Below, one piece after another: positions 9,906 to 22,259 of a stretch of 64,000 nucleotides of DNA. The DNA is from Linanthus parryae. Lineage: Eukaryota > Streptophyta > Magnoliopsida > Ericales > Polemoniaceae. The stretch covers positions 23,929,001 through 23,993,000 of the forward strand of contig JALGPY010000003.1 of NCBI GenBank assembly GCA_023055425.1. Reading direction: 5' to 3'. Each line of letters starts with the position of its first letter. The stretch's first letter is position 1. The notes below the pieces were generated by a model that was not told where the DNA came from, did not search any database, and saw only the letters and a list, made by a program, of their open reading frames with translations. Position numbers and translations under genes: made by a program.

Positions 9906-11230
9906 AACTAAACTCTAGCTAAATTTAACATAAGACCCTCCAAGTTATTTATACATTGCAAAAGTGATAATTAAGTTTGGTCTTGTCTCTCTTTCAAATC
10001 ATTACTCAACAGTCCTTCAATCACCTTCTCTTTCTTTTCAAGAAATAAAAGAATGAAAAACCAAATACGGCCGGCCATATTTTTCCGTTTGAGAATTACA
10101 TCATATAGCTTGGTTAGAACCCTAAAAATCATGTAGAGATTTTAACTGCTCTACCAGACTTATAGTTTAAAGATATATGCGTAGTGTCCGGGTGAGTTTA
10201 GGCGTTCCTCGACTAAATTCATAGGCTCCAATAGGTCGTGGTGGTTATTGAACCTGAGATCTCAAGGTCAAGGGAAACATAAAATCCTAAACCTTGCTCA
10301 CAAGGCCTCTTGTAGTTAGAAAAAATACACTTTTATTATTACGATATTGTATAGTAAATAATTCAAGAAAAATAACACTTAAAGTAGAATTCATATGAAT
10401 TTAATATATTTTGTGCATAATATATTAGGTTGGTTATAATTTGTTCTCAGCTGCCTTATTATTTTTTAATTACGTAAAAACTAAGCTCTCTACATACATC
10501 ATCATTCATCAAGTATGCTTACATAAATTCCCTATAAAAAAGTATGCTTACATTAATTTTTGACAAAGATCAACCGGGTTTGAACCCGGGACCTCATGGG
10601 CAAAGAGTTTGTGACAATTATACGTGTATTTATTGGAATCTGACAACTATATCACGACTCAGTGCAATATGTTTGTCGGTCGGTCAACAATGTGGCTCAC
10701 AAAATTGGCAACAACTGGGTTAAAAGAAAGGAAGTGGGCATCCTATTTGGTGGATCCTCCTGACTACATACTACATAGTTATTGAACTGGATCAAAATTG
10801 TAGTGGTCTTGGGTCAGTTTAGTTAGTGTAGGGATAGCCCATCTTTTTGTGTGTAGTTTAGTTTTAGTTCTGGTTTTATTAGTCCTCCTCTTGTTTTTAT
10901 CTGGGTCAGGCCTAGTTTTTATCTGGGTCAGGCCTAGCCCCCCCCGACCGGAATGTTTTTGTTATGGTTTGAGAGCCCGAGTTTAATAGACGCGGAGTTA
11001 TGCCTCCATACCCACGGATCTTAAAAAAAATGGACACCTATTGGGCTCAATGTGTTGAGATCTAGTGTTTGCTATTGGATATGGGCCCGTAAAAAGGCAG
11101 CAAATACAACTCGGCCCATGCAGATCGGATCCATTATCATAAAAAATAAGTTTTTTTTTGTTCTTTCTTATTTTCCTTCAACTCCATTTTCATTTCGTTC
11201 TCATTTCGAATTATGCAGAAAGATCGTCTA
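9906..11230. other. Non-coding stretch between F-box remnants
   Basis: No gene is supported. A short palindrome CCGGGTTTGAACCCGG (10574-10589) resembles a tRNA/SINE B-box but has no A-box partner or cloverleaf. A perfect 22-bp tandem duplication lies at 10894-10937. Otherwise it is AT-rich intergenic DNA. Confidence 0.5.
10894..10937. repeat. Perfect 22-bp tandem duplication
   Basis: Two identical adjacent units (10894-10915, 10916-10937) containing ATCTGGGTCAGGCCTAG, probably a recent slippage event. Confidence 0.95.
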
Positions 11231-11233
11231 TAA

Positions 11234-11560
11234 GAGAAGTTGCCAGCGGACGTGGTCGCCGTTATTCTCCCTCTACTCCCGGAAATTCTCTTCTCCGGTT
11301 CAGGTGCATCCATAAGCCAACTGTTGCTCTTATAGACAGCCGTAAATTTTACCAAATCCCCACCCAAACCTATCAATTAATCTGAACTCAAAACCCTACT
11401 GGAGCACATTCCCCAGTCATCCATCGAATTCTCCTGATATTCTATTCACTCCATGTTTTCATACAACTTTGAAACCATTACATGGCCTGGAGATTTTGGA
11501 ACTGAGGGTTTTGGGTTTCTGTAATGGTTTAGACCCTTCAATGAGTTCATGTCCTTTCTG
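11234..11560 (+). pseudogene. F-box gene fragment
   Basis: The plus strand reads EKLPADVVAVILPLLP, a typical F-box opening, then changes frame to LLRFRCIHKPTVALIDSRKF, the rest of an F-box motif, near 11285. Further on, weak similarity to the SCNGL motif of the F-box-associated domain (GFCNGLDPSMSS, about 11515-11550) appears with stops between. It is a short, frameshifted relic, related in type but not closely to the pseudogene at 8.5-9.9 kb. Confidence 0.65.
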
Positions 11561-11969
11561 GGTTCAATTCCTTTTGCACTACTACATACCATTCTTTTAG
11601 TAGAACTACTTGCATTGCCTCAAACCTCATACTAATCTTTAGTGAACCTACAACTTTTCATCTTGCTATATAATTGCTCTGATTCATAGATCCTTTGTTA
11701 ACTACTGCAACTCTTATCGTCAAAACTCGGAGTAGAAACTGTAATTTGAAGTTTCCCTTCATTCTTTGCCTTTTAGGAACTTCCAACTCTATTAAGGAAC
11801 ATGTTTACTAGTTACTACTACTGCCCCTAGATTTTCGAGTGTCCTAAAAGGTTCCCGGACTTTTTGTTGGTCGAAGTTGTATAGTTAACGGAGTCCAAGG
11901 GGCAACGCCCCTGGTGGGGCCAAAGGGGCAAAGCACCTGGTGGCGGTCAGCGTGGAAAAATTGAACTCC
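11561..11969. other. Flank of the Copia element with GC-rich repeat
   Basis: No coding signal. At 11889-11942 two adjacent 26-27-bp copies of CCAAGGGGCAACGCCCCTGG and its variant form a GC-rich hairpin-capable patch just outside the 5' LTR. Confidence 0.5.
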
Positions 11970-13405
11970 TGTTGGAATAGGTTCCCTAGAGTCAATCTAT
12001 ATTTAATATGAGCAATGTTTTGGCTCGAATATTCATTTATTAATTATGGTGATATTTAATATAATGAAGTCCTTCGATACAATGTGTTGTTTATCTTAAA
12101 TATCTCTAGTCCATTATATTGGTTAACAGGACAATCAAATATAGACTACTGTGTGTGTAGATTGATATGGAGATATCAAGTCTAACACATGGGTATGCAT
12201 TAGGAGTAATGGCAAACTGAATTGACCCAAGACGAGAAGGATACATTAGATTATGTTAAAGTCACAATCGCTTCTCGTAGTGCTAATATAATTACAATCC
12301 TTAGACTTAAAGTCACTAGATACTCTAGCTGTTAAATATCATGCTTTGATGTTATCCAATGTTGCGCCTTAACCGGACAACTATAAAGATAGCTATCGGG
12401 CATGATAGGAAGCAAGCTTAGAGATCGTAGTGATGTAGAGAGGATTTGTCAATCCCACATAATGGGAGCAAATATTCACGGCCACTCAAGGGATGGTGCT
12501 TATTGAATGTCTGATCAGACTCAGATAAATCAATATGGAGATATTGATGTTATCTGCTTGCATAAGCATATTCTCAGGATCGAGGAACTATGGATTGGAT
12601 ATACGAGTGTGACTATTTATGTCTCGTGTCCAATTCGGATATGGAGAGAAAGGGATAATGCAATATGTGATATTGGGCACAAGGTTTGTCGGGATCACCG
12701 ACTTATTTCTATTAGTTGGGTTGCATGGATGTGTTGCTAGAGACCGCTCCATGTTAGTAATAAGTTACTACCAACTAAGTAGAAACATATGGGGTCACAC
12801 GTCTAATAGAGATTGAACTAGATTTGGGATTAATTAATATGATTAATTAATTAGAAGGATCACTTTGCAACATCTTGCAAACTTAGTATGACTAATATGC
12901 AAGGAAGAGACTAATCCAAATTTATGTAGGATTAGGAAGGGCCTTTATTTAGTTAACAAGGAGTTGTTGGACTATATAAATGATGCTCTAGCTTCCTTCC
13001 CACAAATAATGCTCATGACATAAGTGAGGGGGAGAGAAAGCAAGAGAGAGAGCAAGAGAGAGAGCAAGACAAGCTAGAGGCCGAAGCCCCTAGCCGTCCG
13101 CCCCTACCCGTCGGCCACAAAGAGAGGGTCGATCCTCTCTTTGTTCTTCGTTGCTTGATTCCTTCTTCCCTCTTCCTCCGGTCCAATCTAGCACTAGGAG
13201 AAGGAAAATCTAGATCTCACCTCTAGGAGTGGATAAACCGTAGAGACGAGGAAATTATTCTTCGTGTGATCTCCCGAACCAAAAGGTATACATCTTCTAC
13301 GTCCCTCATCATGTTATGAATGTCTTTTCCTGTGATCCTTGGTGGGCTTTGAGTAGGAATTAAATTTTTGTTATTCCGCTGCGTTACCGACGTCAAAACC
13401 TAACA
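11970..13405 (+). repeat. 5' LTR of the Copia element (1436 bp)
   Basis: Begins TGTTGGAATAGG and ends CAAAACCTAACA, a short terminal inverted repeat. It aligns along its whole length with the 3' LTR once the latter's MITE is removed. A CT/GA-rich segment (13030-13075) and AAGAGAGGG hairpin region (13110-13145) lie near the end. Confidence 0.93.
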
Positions 13406-13406
13406 G

Positions 13407-13419
13407 TGGTATCAGAGCC
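13407..13419 (+). other. Primer-binding site (initiator Met-tRNA type)
   Basis: TGGTATCAGAGCC lies two bases after the 5' LTR, matching the 3' end of plant initiator Met-tRNA. Confidence 0.93.
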
Positions 13420-14098
13420 ACAGGTCATAGTGCATAACATGATTTTATGTGTTACGATTTTAGTTTTATACACCGTTATATTAATATTGCGCGAAACTGA
13501 AATTAATTATCATAGGAGATGCATATTGGATTTGATTCAATATAAACAAGATCTAATTTAACATTGGATGTGTAAATTGGTGAGTTTAATTACATATGAT
13601 GTGAATAATTGGGTTCTTGAAAATTAGGGTTCATGGGCACATAATTGGAAAAGAGGTTTTTCAATTATGGAAACAATTATATTGAAACAACCAAGCTTGG
13701 GCAACAAGGAAGGAAGGGGAAGGAGACTAGGGCCGAAACCCTATACGTCCCCCCCCTTTCCTTGCGCGCCAAGCAAGGCCGCGGGTCACCCAGTGGCAGC
13801 CGGCCTAGGGCCGACCTAAGGTGGCGGGCGGCGGCCCTTTGGGGTTCGACCTATGCTTAGGTTGGACCTCTTGGACCGTTGTAACCCTAATTACCTAATT
13901 CAACTAAAATTGAATAAGCGCATTAAAAATTGATTTTAACTGTATTATGTGCTTTGTTGGATAGTGGATGGATATGGCCTATATTATTGATGTTTTGTGT
14001 TTGTTGTGGTTTGGTTTACCGCCTGTGAGCTGATCAAATTAATGTAACAGTTAGTTAATTTTATGGCCTGCGAGCTGATCATCTTCCTCAACATGTGA

Positions 14099-15271
14099 TG
14101 TAATGACCGCATTTTTTACGCCTATATTACTTAAGTTAATTTTATGTTTAAGGGAATAGTATTTTGTCAGATTTATCAATAACTGCAAAACTATAATAGT
14201 TAACCTCGTCTAGAAAGACACCGAAAGTGTTAGTTTCTTATTTTATTGCTAAAGTAAGGATCAAAATATTTAGAGATAATTAGTGATAATTAGTAGCTTA
14301 AGTGCTAATTAAGTATTGTTTATGCATCTTGTTATTTGTGACTTTTTATATGCTTGACGTGACTACATTACATGTTTATTTGACGCGGTGGTTGAGGATA
14401 AGCATTTAGAATTAGCCAAATAGATGTGTGACACATAGGGGGACACGTGTCACAACATCAATGAATGTCCCTGCATGCGCGACACGTAGGGAGGTCGCGT
14501 GTCATGCCGTGAGGCCATCTCTATCCATTTGTGACACATCGTTGACATGTGTCGGCGTGTGGCAAATGTTTCGTTCCATGCGCGACACGTGTCCTTATGA
14601 CTCAACGCTCTCTTATTGGTCGGTTAGTTATATAAATCGAGGTCAGTGCTTTAGTTATTTTTCATTCCAGATTCATTTCAGCTACTGATAAGTAAAATAG
14701 AGAGATACCGAGATAAAATATTTGAAGTTGCTCTTATCATTTCAAAGTTGTTATCATGAAGCTACTATGAGGTAGGGGAAATATAGTTTTCACGTCTACT
14801 GTAATTACGGTCTATACATGATTATCTTCTTATATGTCAATTGTTAAGTTATTGTTTGTTATTCGCATGAAGTATATAACATGATAATGTGATCCGTGAT
14901 CGATGTTACATTTTAATTGATTATTATATTTCTACGCCAGTGGTTAGGCGGTACCTACTAGGCTTTTTGCTCACCCTAAAATATCTACAGGTACCGAAAC
15001 GGGTCGATTGAAGATTATAGACGAGCTATATTTATAGCGTTTTCGAATTAATCATAATATTTGTTAAGATTATTTTATTTGATATATGTAAACGATTATT
15101 GTTCAAAATAAATAGGAAAATGATGTTTCTATTGAAATTGAAAAGAATTGTATATTTCTAAGCTTCCACTATTTTTTACCGAAAAGCGAAAATGTTCCGT
15201 TGCAGCAGAAAAGTACGCGTTTACTCTGATAAATTCGTAATCAACTTAAAGGGAAAAGTCGGGTCGTAACA
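14099..15271. mobile_element. Solo LTR (1173 bp) with 5-bp target duplication
   Basis: Begins TGTAATGACCGC and ends GGGTCGTAACA, and is flanked by TGTGA on both sides (14094-14098, 15272-15276). No internal retroviral-type domain remains, so it is a solo LTR left by LTR-LTR recombination; the GGGTCGTAACA end suggests Ty3/gypsy. It carries two G-box palindromes (CACGTG at 14444-14449 and 14586-14591) among repeated GACAC/GTGTC motifs, then a TATATAAAT box near 14629, an arrangement that looks like its own U3 promoter. Confidence 0.88.
14430..14640 (+). promoter_or_regulatory. Likely promoter of the solo LTR: G-box cluster and TATA box
   Basis: Five to seven GACACGT/ACGTGTC-like motifs within 170 bp, two of them complete CACGTG G-boxes, precede TTATATAAATC at about 14627-14638. 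G-boxes bind plant bZIP and bHLH factors (light and ABA responses). Activity is inferred only from sequence. Confidence 0.55.
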
Positions 15272-16216
15272 TGTGAGACTTTATTTATTTATTCTAAATG
15301 TTACGCTAGAATTAAGTATATTTAGATGATATCCAAGAGCATGGAGGCGAAGATCGGAGAACCAAGAAGCCAAAATATGACGAAGACTCCCTACCTAGGC
15401 GCGCGGCTATGGTGGAGCACATGGAGATGAGCTTGTCACTTTAGGGCAAATAGATATTATCATTGGCTTGGTAATATCTTAGTCTAGGCGCCATATCCAT
15501 GCCACGTTATTTTTATTTTTGTGGATGTTTATTATTTATGTCTTGTTATTTATTTTTGTGTGTATGGCGATACTAGCAAAACATTAACAAGATAATAATA
15601 AAAAAATGTGGTCTTTTATTGGGGATTGCCCAATCCAAATAAGTAGATCATGTTGATGGGATCAACCAAACGAATTATTACTATTAAATCCCTCAAATAG
15701 AATATTGCGTTTTGCCTTCTCTTGCGTAAACACCCTTCATGATCAGTGTCTATTAAAATTTGGGTTTGCCAAAGCAAGGCGATTTAAATTCACCATGATG
15801 TGTTGCGGACGACACAAGCAAGTAATGTGTGTATGTTGAAGCAAGAGGTTGGACGCAACTGGGTAAGAATCAATTGGATTGATGAACCTTGAGGCATGAC
15901 AATTAAGCGTTATCTAAAGGATAAAGGATGATAAGTTATTCACCTAATTGGACCAAGAGTTGCATGGGATGAAATTGGAATGGTTCCTACCTAAATAACC
16001 AATTCCTGGATGACTTGCCAAAGCAAGATCAAGAAGAATTGAAATATGAATCTTGGACCTACTAGAAAATATACATGATATTTTCCGCATTAATGGTGAG
16101 GGCTATTAATCCGAGAAAAATAGTGGGAGCTATATTTAATTATCGAGCCATTATTGAATATAGTTAAATTGTTCAAAATACTAAAATTGTATATTTCTCG
16201 TTTTGTAGAATTCGAA

Positions 16217-17010
16217 ATGACAAACAATCACGCATCGACTTCATCCATACGATCTGTCCTTGAGAGGACAAACTATCTGGAACGAATTTCCCTGACTGGT
16301 AAAGAAACTTAAGGATTTTCCTTAAGAAAGCAAAGAAGTTGTACGTCTTGGACACTCCAATTCCAGACCCACCCCAGATTGAGTCTGTTCTAGCAGATGT
16401 AAGGAACTTCAGAAACATATAGATGATTGTAATGATGTGACTTGCCTCATGCTCTGCACCATGACCTTTGAGCTGTAGAAGCAACACGAGAACATGGAGG
16501 CCTATGATATGATCATACACTTGAAACCTTTGTTTCAGGAACAGGCAAGGCATGAGCGATATGAGGTGTCCAAAGCATTGTTCAAGAGTAGTCTTGCAGA
16601 AGGGAATCCAGTTGGGCCTCATGTACTCCGAATGATCGGGTCCATTGAGAACCTCGAGAGACTAAGATTCCCACTTAGCCAAGATTTGGCTGATGATCTT
16701 GTCTTGCAATCGTTGCCTGACAGTTATAACCAGTTCATCATGAACTATAACATGAACCTGATCAGTAAGACTCTGCCAGACTTATTGAACATGCTGAAGA
16801 CACCTGAACAGAGCATCAACAAAGGAAAAGGAAAAGTCATAATGATGGTGCATAAAAGGAAGGGCAAAGAAGTTGCCTCTACTTCCAAAGGAAAGCGCAA
16901 GAGAGTTGCAAAATCCAAGGAAACCCTAAAGCCTAGTGGGGGCGTGGCTAAAGGTGAATGTAACTACTGTAGCCAGCCGGGTCACTGGAGGAGGAATTGC
17001 CCTAAAGCCT
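16217..17010 (+). pseudogene. Copia gag remnant with CCHC knuckle
   Basis: Starts MTNNHASTSS, then shifts frame and shows the gag motif LYVLDTPIPDPPQ (about 16335-16380). The later open part (16494-17010) contains NLERLRFPLSQDLADDLVLQ and a zinc knuckle CNYCSQPGHWRRNC that binds the RNA genome in family members. A direct repeat of about 36 bp (16922- and 17001-, CCCTAAAGCCTAGTGGGGG) follows the knuckle and adds a stop. Frameshifts and stops make it non-functional. Confidence 0.85.
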
Positions 17011-17036
17011 AGTGGGGGAGTGGCTAAAGGTGAATA

Positions 17037-20000
17037 GTGATTCCACCACCACCAGGTATTTATGTCATATACGTCAATCTTTCTATTTCTTCATATTGGG
17101 TATTGGATACTGGATGTGATTCTCACATTTGTCGAAACGTGCAGGATTTGAAAAGACGTAGAAGATTGGCTAAAGGAGAGATAGATCTGCGCGTCGGGAA
17201 TGGAGCAAGAGTTGCTGCATTAGCTGTAGGCTTTTATGAGCTATCTTTGCCTTCTGGACTTATTTTAGAATTAGACAATTGCTTTTATGTGTCTGCTATG
17301 AGCAGAAACTTATTTCCATTTCTTGTTTGGACGAGAAGGGTTTTTCTATTTCAATAAAGGACAAGTGTTGCTCCATTTATTTTGATAGTATGCACTATTG
17401 TAGTGCACATTTGTCTAATGGGTTGTATATCATTGATCTAAATAATCCCATCTATAACATAAGTACTTAAAAGATTAAAACTAATAATTTAAATCCTACA
17501 TATCTATGGCACTGTCGTTTAGGCCATATAAATGAGAAATGCATATTTAGACTCCATAAGAATGGACTTCTAGACTCGTTTGACTTGGAGTCATATGAGA
17601 CATGCGAATCTTGTTTATTAGGAAAAATGACAAAGTCCCCTTTTAATAAGAAATGTGAGAGGACTAGTGAGTTACTGGCACTCATGCATACCGATGTATA
17701 TGGGCTGTTCCCCACGCCTTCCAGAGGTGGTTACACCTACTTCATTATGTTTACAGATGATTTCAGTACATATGGATTTGTATCCCTTATGAAGGCCAAA
17801 TCCGAATCCTTTGAATTGTTGAAGGAATTCAAGAATGAAGTAGAGAAGCAACTTGGTAAAAGTATTAAGCCTCTAAAATCGGATCGTGGAGGAGAATACT
17901 TAAGCCAAGAGTTTGATGAATATCTTAGAGAGTGCGGGATAATATCCCATCTCACTCCACCCGGAATGCCATAATTGAATGGCGTGTCCGAGAGGAGGAA
18001 TCGCACACTATTGGATATGGTGCGATCTATGATGTCTCAAACGGTTTTTCTGATATCATTTTGGGGACATGCTCTAATCACGACAACTTTTACCATTAAC
18101 CGTGTTCCATCCAAATCAGTCATGAAGGCACCATATGAGATATGGACCGAGAATCGTCCCATTGTGTCGTTTATGAAGATTTGGGGCTGCGATGTCTATG
18201 TAAAGCGTTTACAAACATACAAGCTCGGGCCAAAAGCGGATAAGTGTAAATTTTATGGGATATCCTAAGAAAACGAAAGGATATTATTTCTACAATTCAA
18301 CCGAGAACAAAGTGTTTGTAGATCGGACCGACGTGTTTCTAGAAAGAGAGTTTGTCTCTAAAGAAACAAGTGGGAGGACTGTGGAACTTGAAGAAATTCA
18401 AGAACCACAAATCACTGAACCGATGATGGAACATGAGCAGGAACCATAAGTTGTTGTGGAAGAACCTGTTCAAGTAACAGAAGAACTCCGTAGGTCAGGA
18501 AGAGTACGTCATGAGCTAGAGAGGTAAGAACTTCTCGTGACTGAGCCCGATGACGTACCACTCATGGATGATGAGCCTGCAACCTACGGGGAGGCCATGA
18601 AAGGCCTAGAATCCAAGATGTGGCTATAAGCCATGAGATCCGAAATAGATTCCATGTATACCAATAAAGTATGGACTTTGGTGGAACCACCTGAAGGGGC
18701 TCGGCCCGTAGGGTGCAAATGGGTCTTCAAGAAGAAGACCGACATGGATGACAAGGTAGTTGCCTATAAGGGATGATTGGTGGCTAAAGTGTATAGACAG
18801 ATTCATGGTATTGACTATGATGAGACCTTTTCACCAGTCGCCATGACTAAATCCATTCGAATCGTACTTGCTATTGCAGCATACTATGACTACGAGATTT
18901 GGCAAATGGATGTCAAAACAGCGTTCCTTTATGGGAACCTCCTTGAGGATGTGTATATGACACAACCGGAGGGTTTTGAGGATCCATAGAATGCCAAAGA
19001 AGTCTGTAAGTTGCAAAGATCCTTTTATGGATTAAAGCAAGCTTCTAGGAGTTGGAATCGACGTTTTGATGACGCAGTCAATGAGTTTGGCTTCATCAAG
19101 AACAAAGATGAGCCATGTGTTTACAAGAAGGTTAGTGGGAGATGTAGTGGTTCTGGTCTTGTATGTGGATGACACTCTAATCATTGGAAATGATATTCCT
19201 ACTTTGTAATCTGTTAAAGATTGGCTAGGAAAGTGTTTCGCAATGAAGTACTTAGGAGATGCAGCCTATATACTTGGTATAAAGATCTATATGGATAGAT
19301 CTAGAAAGCTGCTCGGCCTACTTCAAAGTACATATATAGACAAGGTGTTGAAGATGTTCAACATGCAAGATTCCAAGAAGGGATTCTTGCCCATGTCGCA
19401 TATAGTAACTCTTTCCAAGAATGTATTTCCTTCCAATGAGATTGAGAAGGACCGCATGAGTAGGATACCCTATGATTCGGTCATAGGATCCATCATGTAA
19501 TCCATGTTGTGTACTAGACCAGACGTATCATACGCGTTGAGTATGGTGAGCAGATATCAGTCCAATTCGGGTGAGAGTCACTGGATTGCTGTCAAGAACA
19601 TCCTAAAGTACTTTAGAGGAAATAAGAATGCGTTTTTGATATTTGAAGGTAAGGAAGAGCTAAGTGTAATTGGTTACACTGATGCAAGCTTCCAAACCGA
19701 CAAAGATGACTACAGATCGCAGTTTCGATACGTGTATTGCCTGAATGGAGGAGCTGTGAGCTGGAAGAGTTCCTAGCAAATGACAGTTGCTGATTCTACA
19801 ATAGAAGCTAAGTGCATTGCTGCTGCGGAAGCAGCAAAAGAGGCAGTTTGGATAAAGAAGTTTATCACTGAGCTCGGTGTGGTCCCTAGCATCGTGGATC
19901 CCATAGAGTTGTACTGTGACAACTCTGGAGCGATCCCACAAGCCAAGGAACCAAGATCACACCAAAAATCAAAGCATGTACTTAGGAGATTCCATCTTAT

Positions 20001-20151
20001 TCGTGATATGATCGATCGAGGAGATGTGAAGATGTGCAAGATTGCAACGGATGACAATCTTTCACATCTGCTCACAAAGCCACTTGCGCAGCGAAAGCAT
20101 GAAGGGCATGCTAGATCTATAGGCATACGATATGCACCAAATTGGATCTAG
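17037..20151 (+). pseudogene. Copia pol remnant (protease, integrase, RT, RNase H)
   Basis: In order: protease with YWVLDTGCDSHIC (about 17095), a GAG-pre-integrase segment (LWHCRLGHIN, near 17510), integrase core (HTDVYGL, 17685; a later SDRGGEY), RT (DYDETFSPVA, 18810; QMDVKTAFLYGN, 18905; LYVDDTLIIGN, 19155) and RNase H (YTDASF at 19675, DSTIEAKC at 19790). At least eight in-frame stops (for example 17972-17974, 18447-18449, 18774-18776, 18987-18989, 19498-19500, 19774-19776) and frameshifts near 17340 and 18255 break it. Several stops fit C-to-T changes, as expected in methylated repeats. Confidence 0.92.
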
Positions 20152-20153
20152 TG

Positions 20154-20165
20154 CTAGTGGGAGGC
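20154..20165 (+). other. Polypurine tract of the Copia element
   Basis: AGTGGGAGG immediately precedes the 3' LTR, the place where plus-strand synthesis is primed. Confidence 0.7.
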
Positions 20166-22259
20166 TGTTGGAATAGGTGCCCTAGAGGCAATCTATATGT
20201 AGCATGGACAATGTTTTGGCTAGAATATTCATTTATTAGTTATTGTGATATTTAATATAATGAAGTCCTTAGATAAAATGTGTTGTTTATATTAAATATC
20301 CCTAGTCCATTATATTGGTTAACAGGACAATCAAATAGACTAGTATGTGTGTAGATTGATATGGAGATAGGGGTGTTCATAAACCGACCGCACCGGCAAA
20401 ACCGGACCGCACCAAACCGAACCGTACCTAAACCGATGGTTCAACAACTTTTTTTCTTAAAGAACGGTTTCATTATTTTAAAAACCGAACCGGGCACCAA
20501 CCGAACCGAGACCGAACCGACAAAACCGAAATAAACCGCACCGCACTGATGAAAAGTTTTTAATACAAATTTTAGTGTTTTTCTTACTACCTCCCATGTT
20601 CTGACTCACTCCTCACCGTTTAAGTTTAACACTTTAAGTCGTACAACCACACCATAGTCTTAATCTAGTAAATAATTTTTTTTTATCTCTTCATGACGAG
20701 ATAAAAGAGAAGTATTGAACCACAATTTTTTTTAAAATGTTGAGTTTATCTTAGTTTTTTTAGATCTTTTCGGTAAGTAACAAAGATATAAGTAAATCGA
20801 CTTTTTTGTTATAGTTAGTTTACTCTGCGTCGAAGTTAGGAATGAATACATAATATAATGGGTTCCAAACCGAATGGTTTAACCGGACCGAACTGGAATT
20901 TTCGGTGCGGTTTTTATATTTCCACGTTTCAAACCGAATGTATTTCGGTTTCGAAAATATTGAAACCGAACATTTCAGTTTAGGTGTCTCATATCCTCTA
21001 AAACCGACCGAACCGGACCGTGAACACCCCTATATGGAGATATCAAGTCTAACACATGTGTATGCATTAGGAGTAATGGCATACTGGATTGACCCACGAC
21101 GAGAATGATACATTAGATTATGTTAAAGTCACAATCGCTTCTCGTAGTGCTAATATAATTGCAATCCTTAGACTTGAAGTCACTACATACTCTAGTTGTG
21201 AAATATCATGCTTTGATGTTATCCTACGTTGCGCCTTAACCGGGCAACTATAAAGATAGCTATCGGGCATGATAGGAAGCAAGCTTAGAGATCGTCGTGA
21301 TGTAGAGTGGATTTGTCCCTCCCACATAATGGGAGAAAATATCCATGGCCACTCAAGGGATGGTGCATACTGAATGTCTGGCCAGACTCAGATAAATCAA
21401 TATGGAGATATTGATGTTATCTGCTTGCATAAGCATATTCTCAGTATCGAGGAACTATGGATTGGATATACGAGTGTGACTATTTATGTGTCGTGTCCAA
21501 TCCGGATATGGAGACAAAGGGATAATGCAATATGTGATATTGGGCACAAGGCTTGTCGGGATCACTGACTTATTTCTATTAGTTGGGTTGCATGAATGTG
21601 TTGCTAGACACCGCTCCATGTTAGTAATAAGTTACTACCAACTAAGTAGAAACCTATGGGGTCACACGTCTAATAGAGATTGAACTAGATTTGAGATTAA
21701 TTAATATAATTAATTAATTAGAAGGATCACTTTGCAATACCTTGCAAACTTAGTAGGACTAATATGCAAGGAAGGGACTAATCCAAATTCATGTAGAATT
21801 AGGAAGGGCCTTTATGTAGTTAACAAGGAGTTGTTGGACTATATAAAGGATGCTCTAGCTTCCTTCCCACAACTAATGCTCATAACATAAGTGAGGAGGA
21901 GAGAAAGCAAGAGAGAGAGCAAGACAAGATAGAGGCCGAAGCCCGTAGCCGTCCGCCCCTACCCGTCGGCCACAAAGAGAGGGCCGATCCTCTCTTTGTC
22001 CTTCGTTGCTTGATTCGTTCTTCCCTCTTCCTCCGGTCCAAGCTAGCACTAGGAGAAGGAAGATCTAGATCTCACCTCTAGACGTGGATCAACCGTAGAG
22101 ACGAGGAAATTTTTTTTCGTGTGATCTCCCGACCAAAAGGTACACATCTTCTATGTCCCTCATCATGTTATGAATGTCAATTCCTGTGATCCTTGGTGGG
22201 CTTTGAGTAAGAATTAAATTTTTGTTACTCCGCTGCGTTACCTACGTCAAAACCCAACA
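20166..22259 (+). repeat. 3' LTR of the Copia element, carrying a hAT MITE
   Basis: Starts TGTTGGAATAGG and ends CAAAACCCAACA. Its length of 2094 bp falls to about 1421 bp once the 665-bp insertion and one 8-bp duplication are subtracted, matching the 5' LTR (1436 bp). Divergence is several percent; the first 200 bases differ at roughly 7%. Confidence 0.93.
20368..21032. mobile_element. hAT-type MITE (665 bp) in the 3' LTR
   Basis: Ends TAGGGGTGTTCA and TGAACACCCCTA are inverted repeats; the 8-bp duplication TATGGAGA (20360-20367 and 21033-21040) is of hAT size. The other LTR has the uninterrupted empty site at about 12170, which proves insertion. Both subterminal regions are rich in AACCGAACCG/CGGTTCGGTT motifs, which may be transposase-binding repeats. 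No ORF. Confidence 0.95.

Larger units (their letters stand above)
13420..16216 (+). other. Copia leader, interrupted by a solo LTR
   Basis: The stretch between primer-binding site and gag is about 1.6 kb without the inserted solo LTR. It includes a GC-rich patch (13690-13860) and no credible ORF. Long leaders are usual in Angela-type elements. Confidence 0.7.
11970..22259 (+). mobile_element. Decayed Ty1/Copia LTR retrotransposon (Angela/BARE-like), with nested insertions
   Basis: Two LTRs (11970-13405 and 20166-22259) flank a primer-binding site, leader, gag and pol. The LTR start TGTTGGAATAGG...CCCTAGAG resembles the Angela/BARE lineage, as do the long LTRs and long leader; the lineage call is inference. 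The order protease, integrase, RT, RNase H is that of Copia. A solo LTR (14099-15271) sits in the leader and a hAT MITE (20368-21032) in the 3' LTR. The LTRs differ by several percent and pol is full of stops, so it is old and immobile. The 5 bases outside each LTR (ACTCC and TTTCA) do not match, so a target-site duplication is missing. Confidence 0.92.

Noticed and set aside
10560..10600. Possible tRNA or SINE B-box around CCGGGTTTGAACCCGG
   Set aside because: No acceptor stem, anticodon arm or A-box could be placed on either strand; a short palindrome alone is not enough. A second B-box-like string near 10230 is equally isolated.
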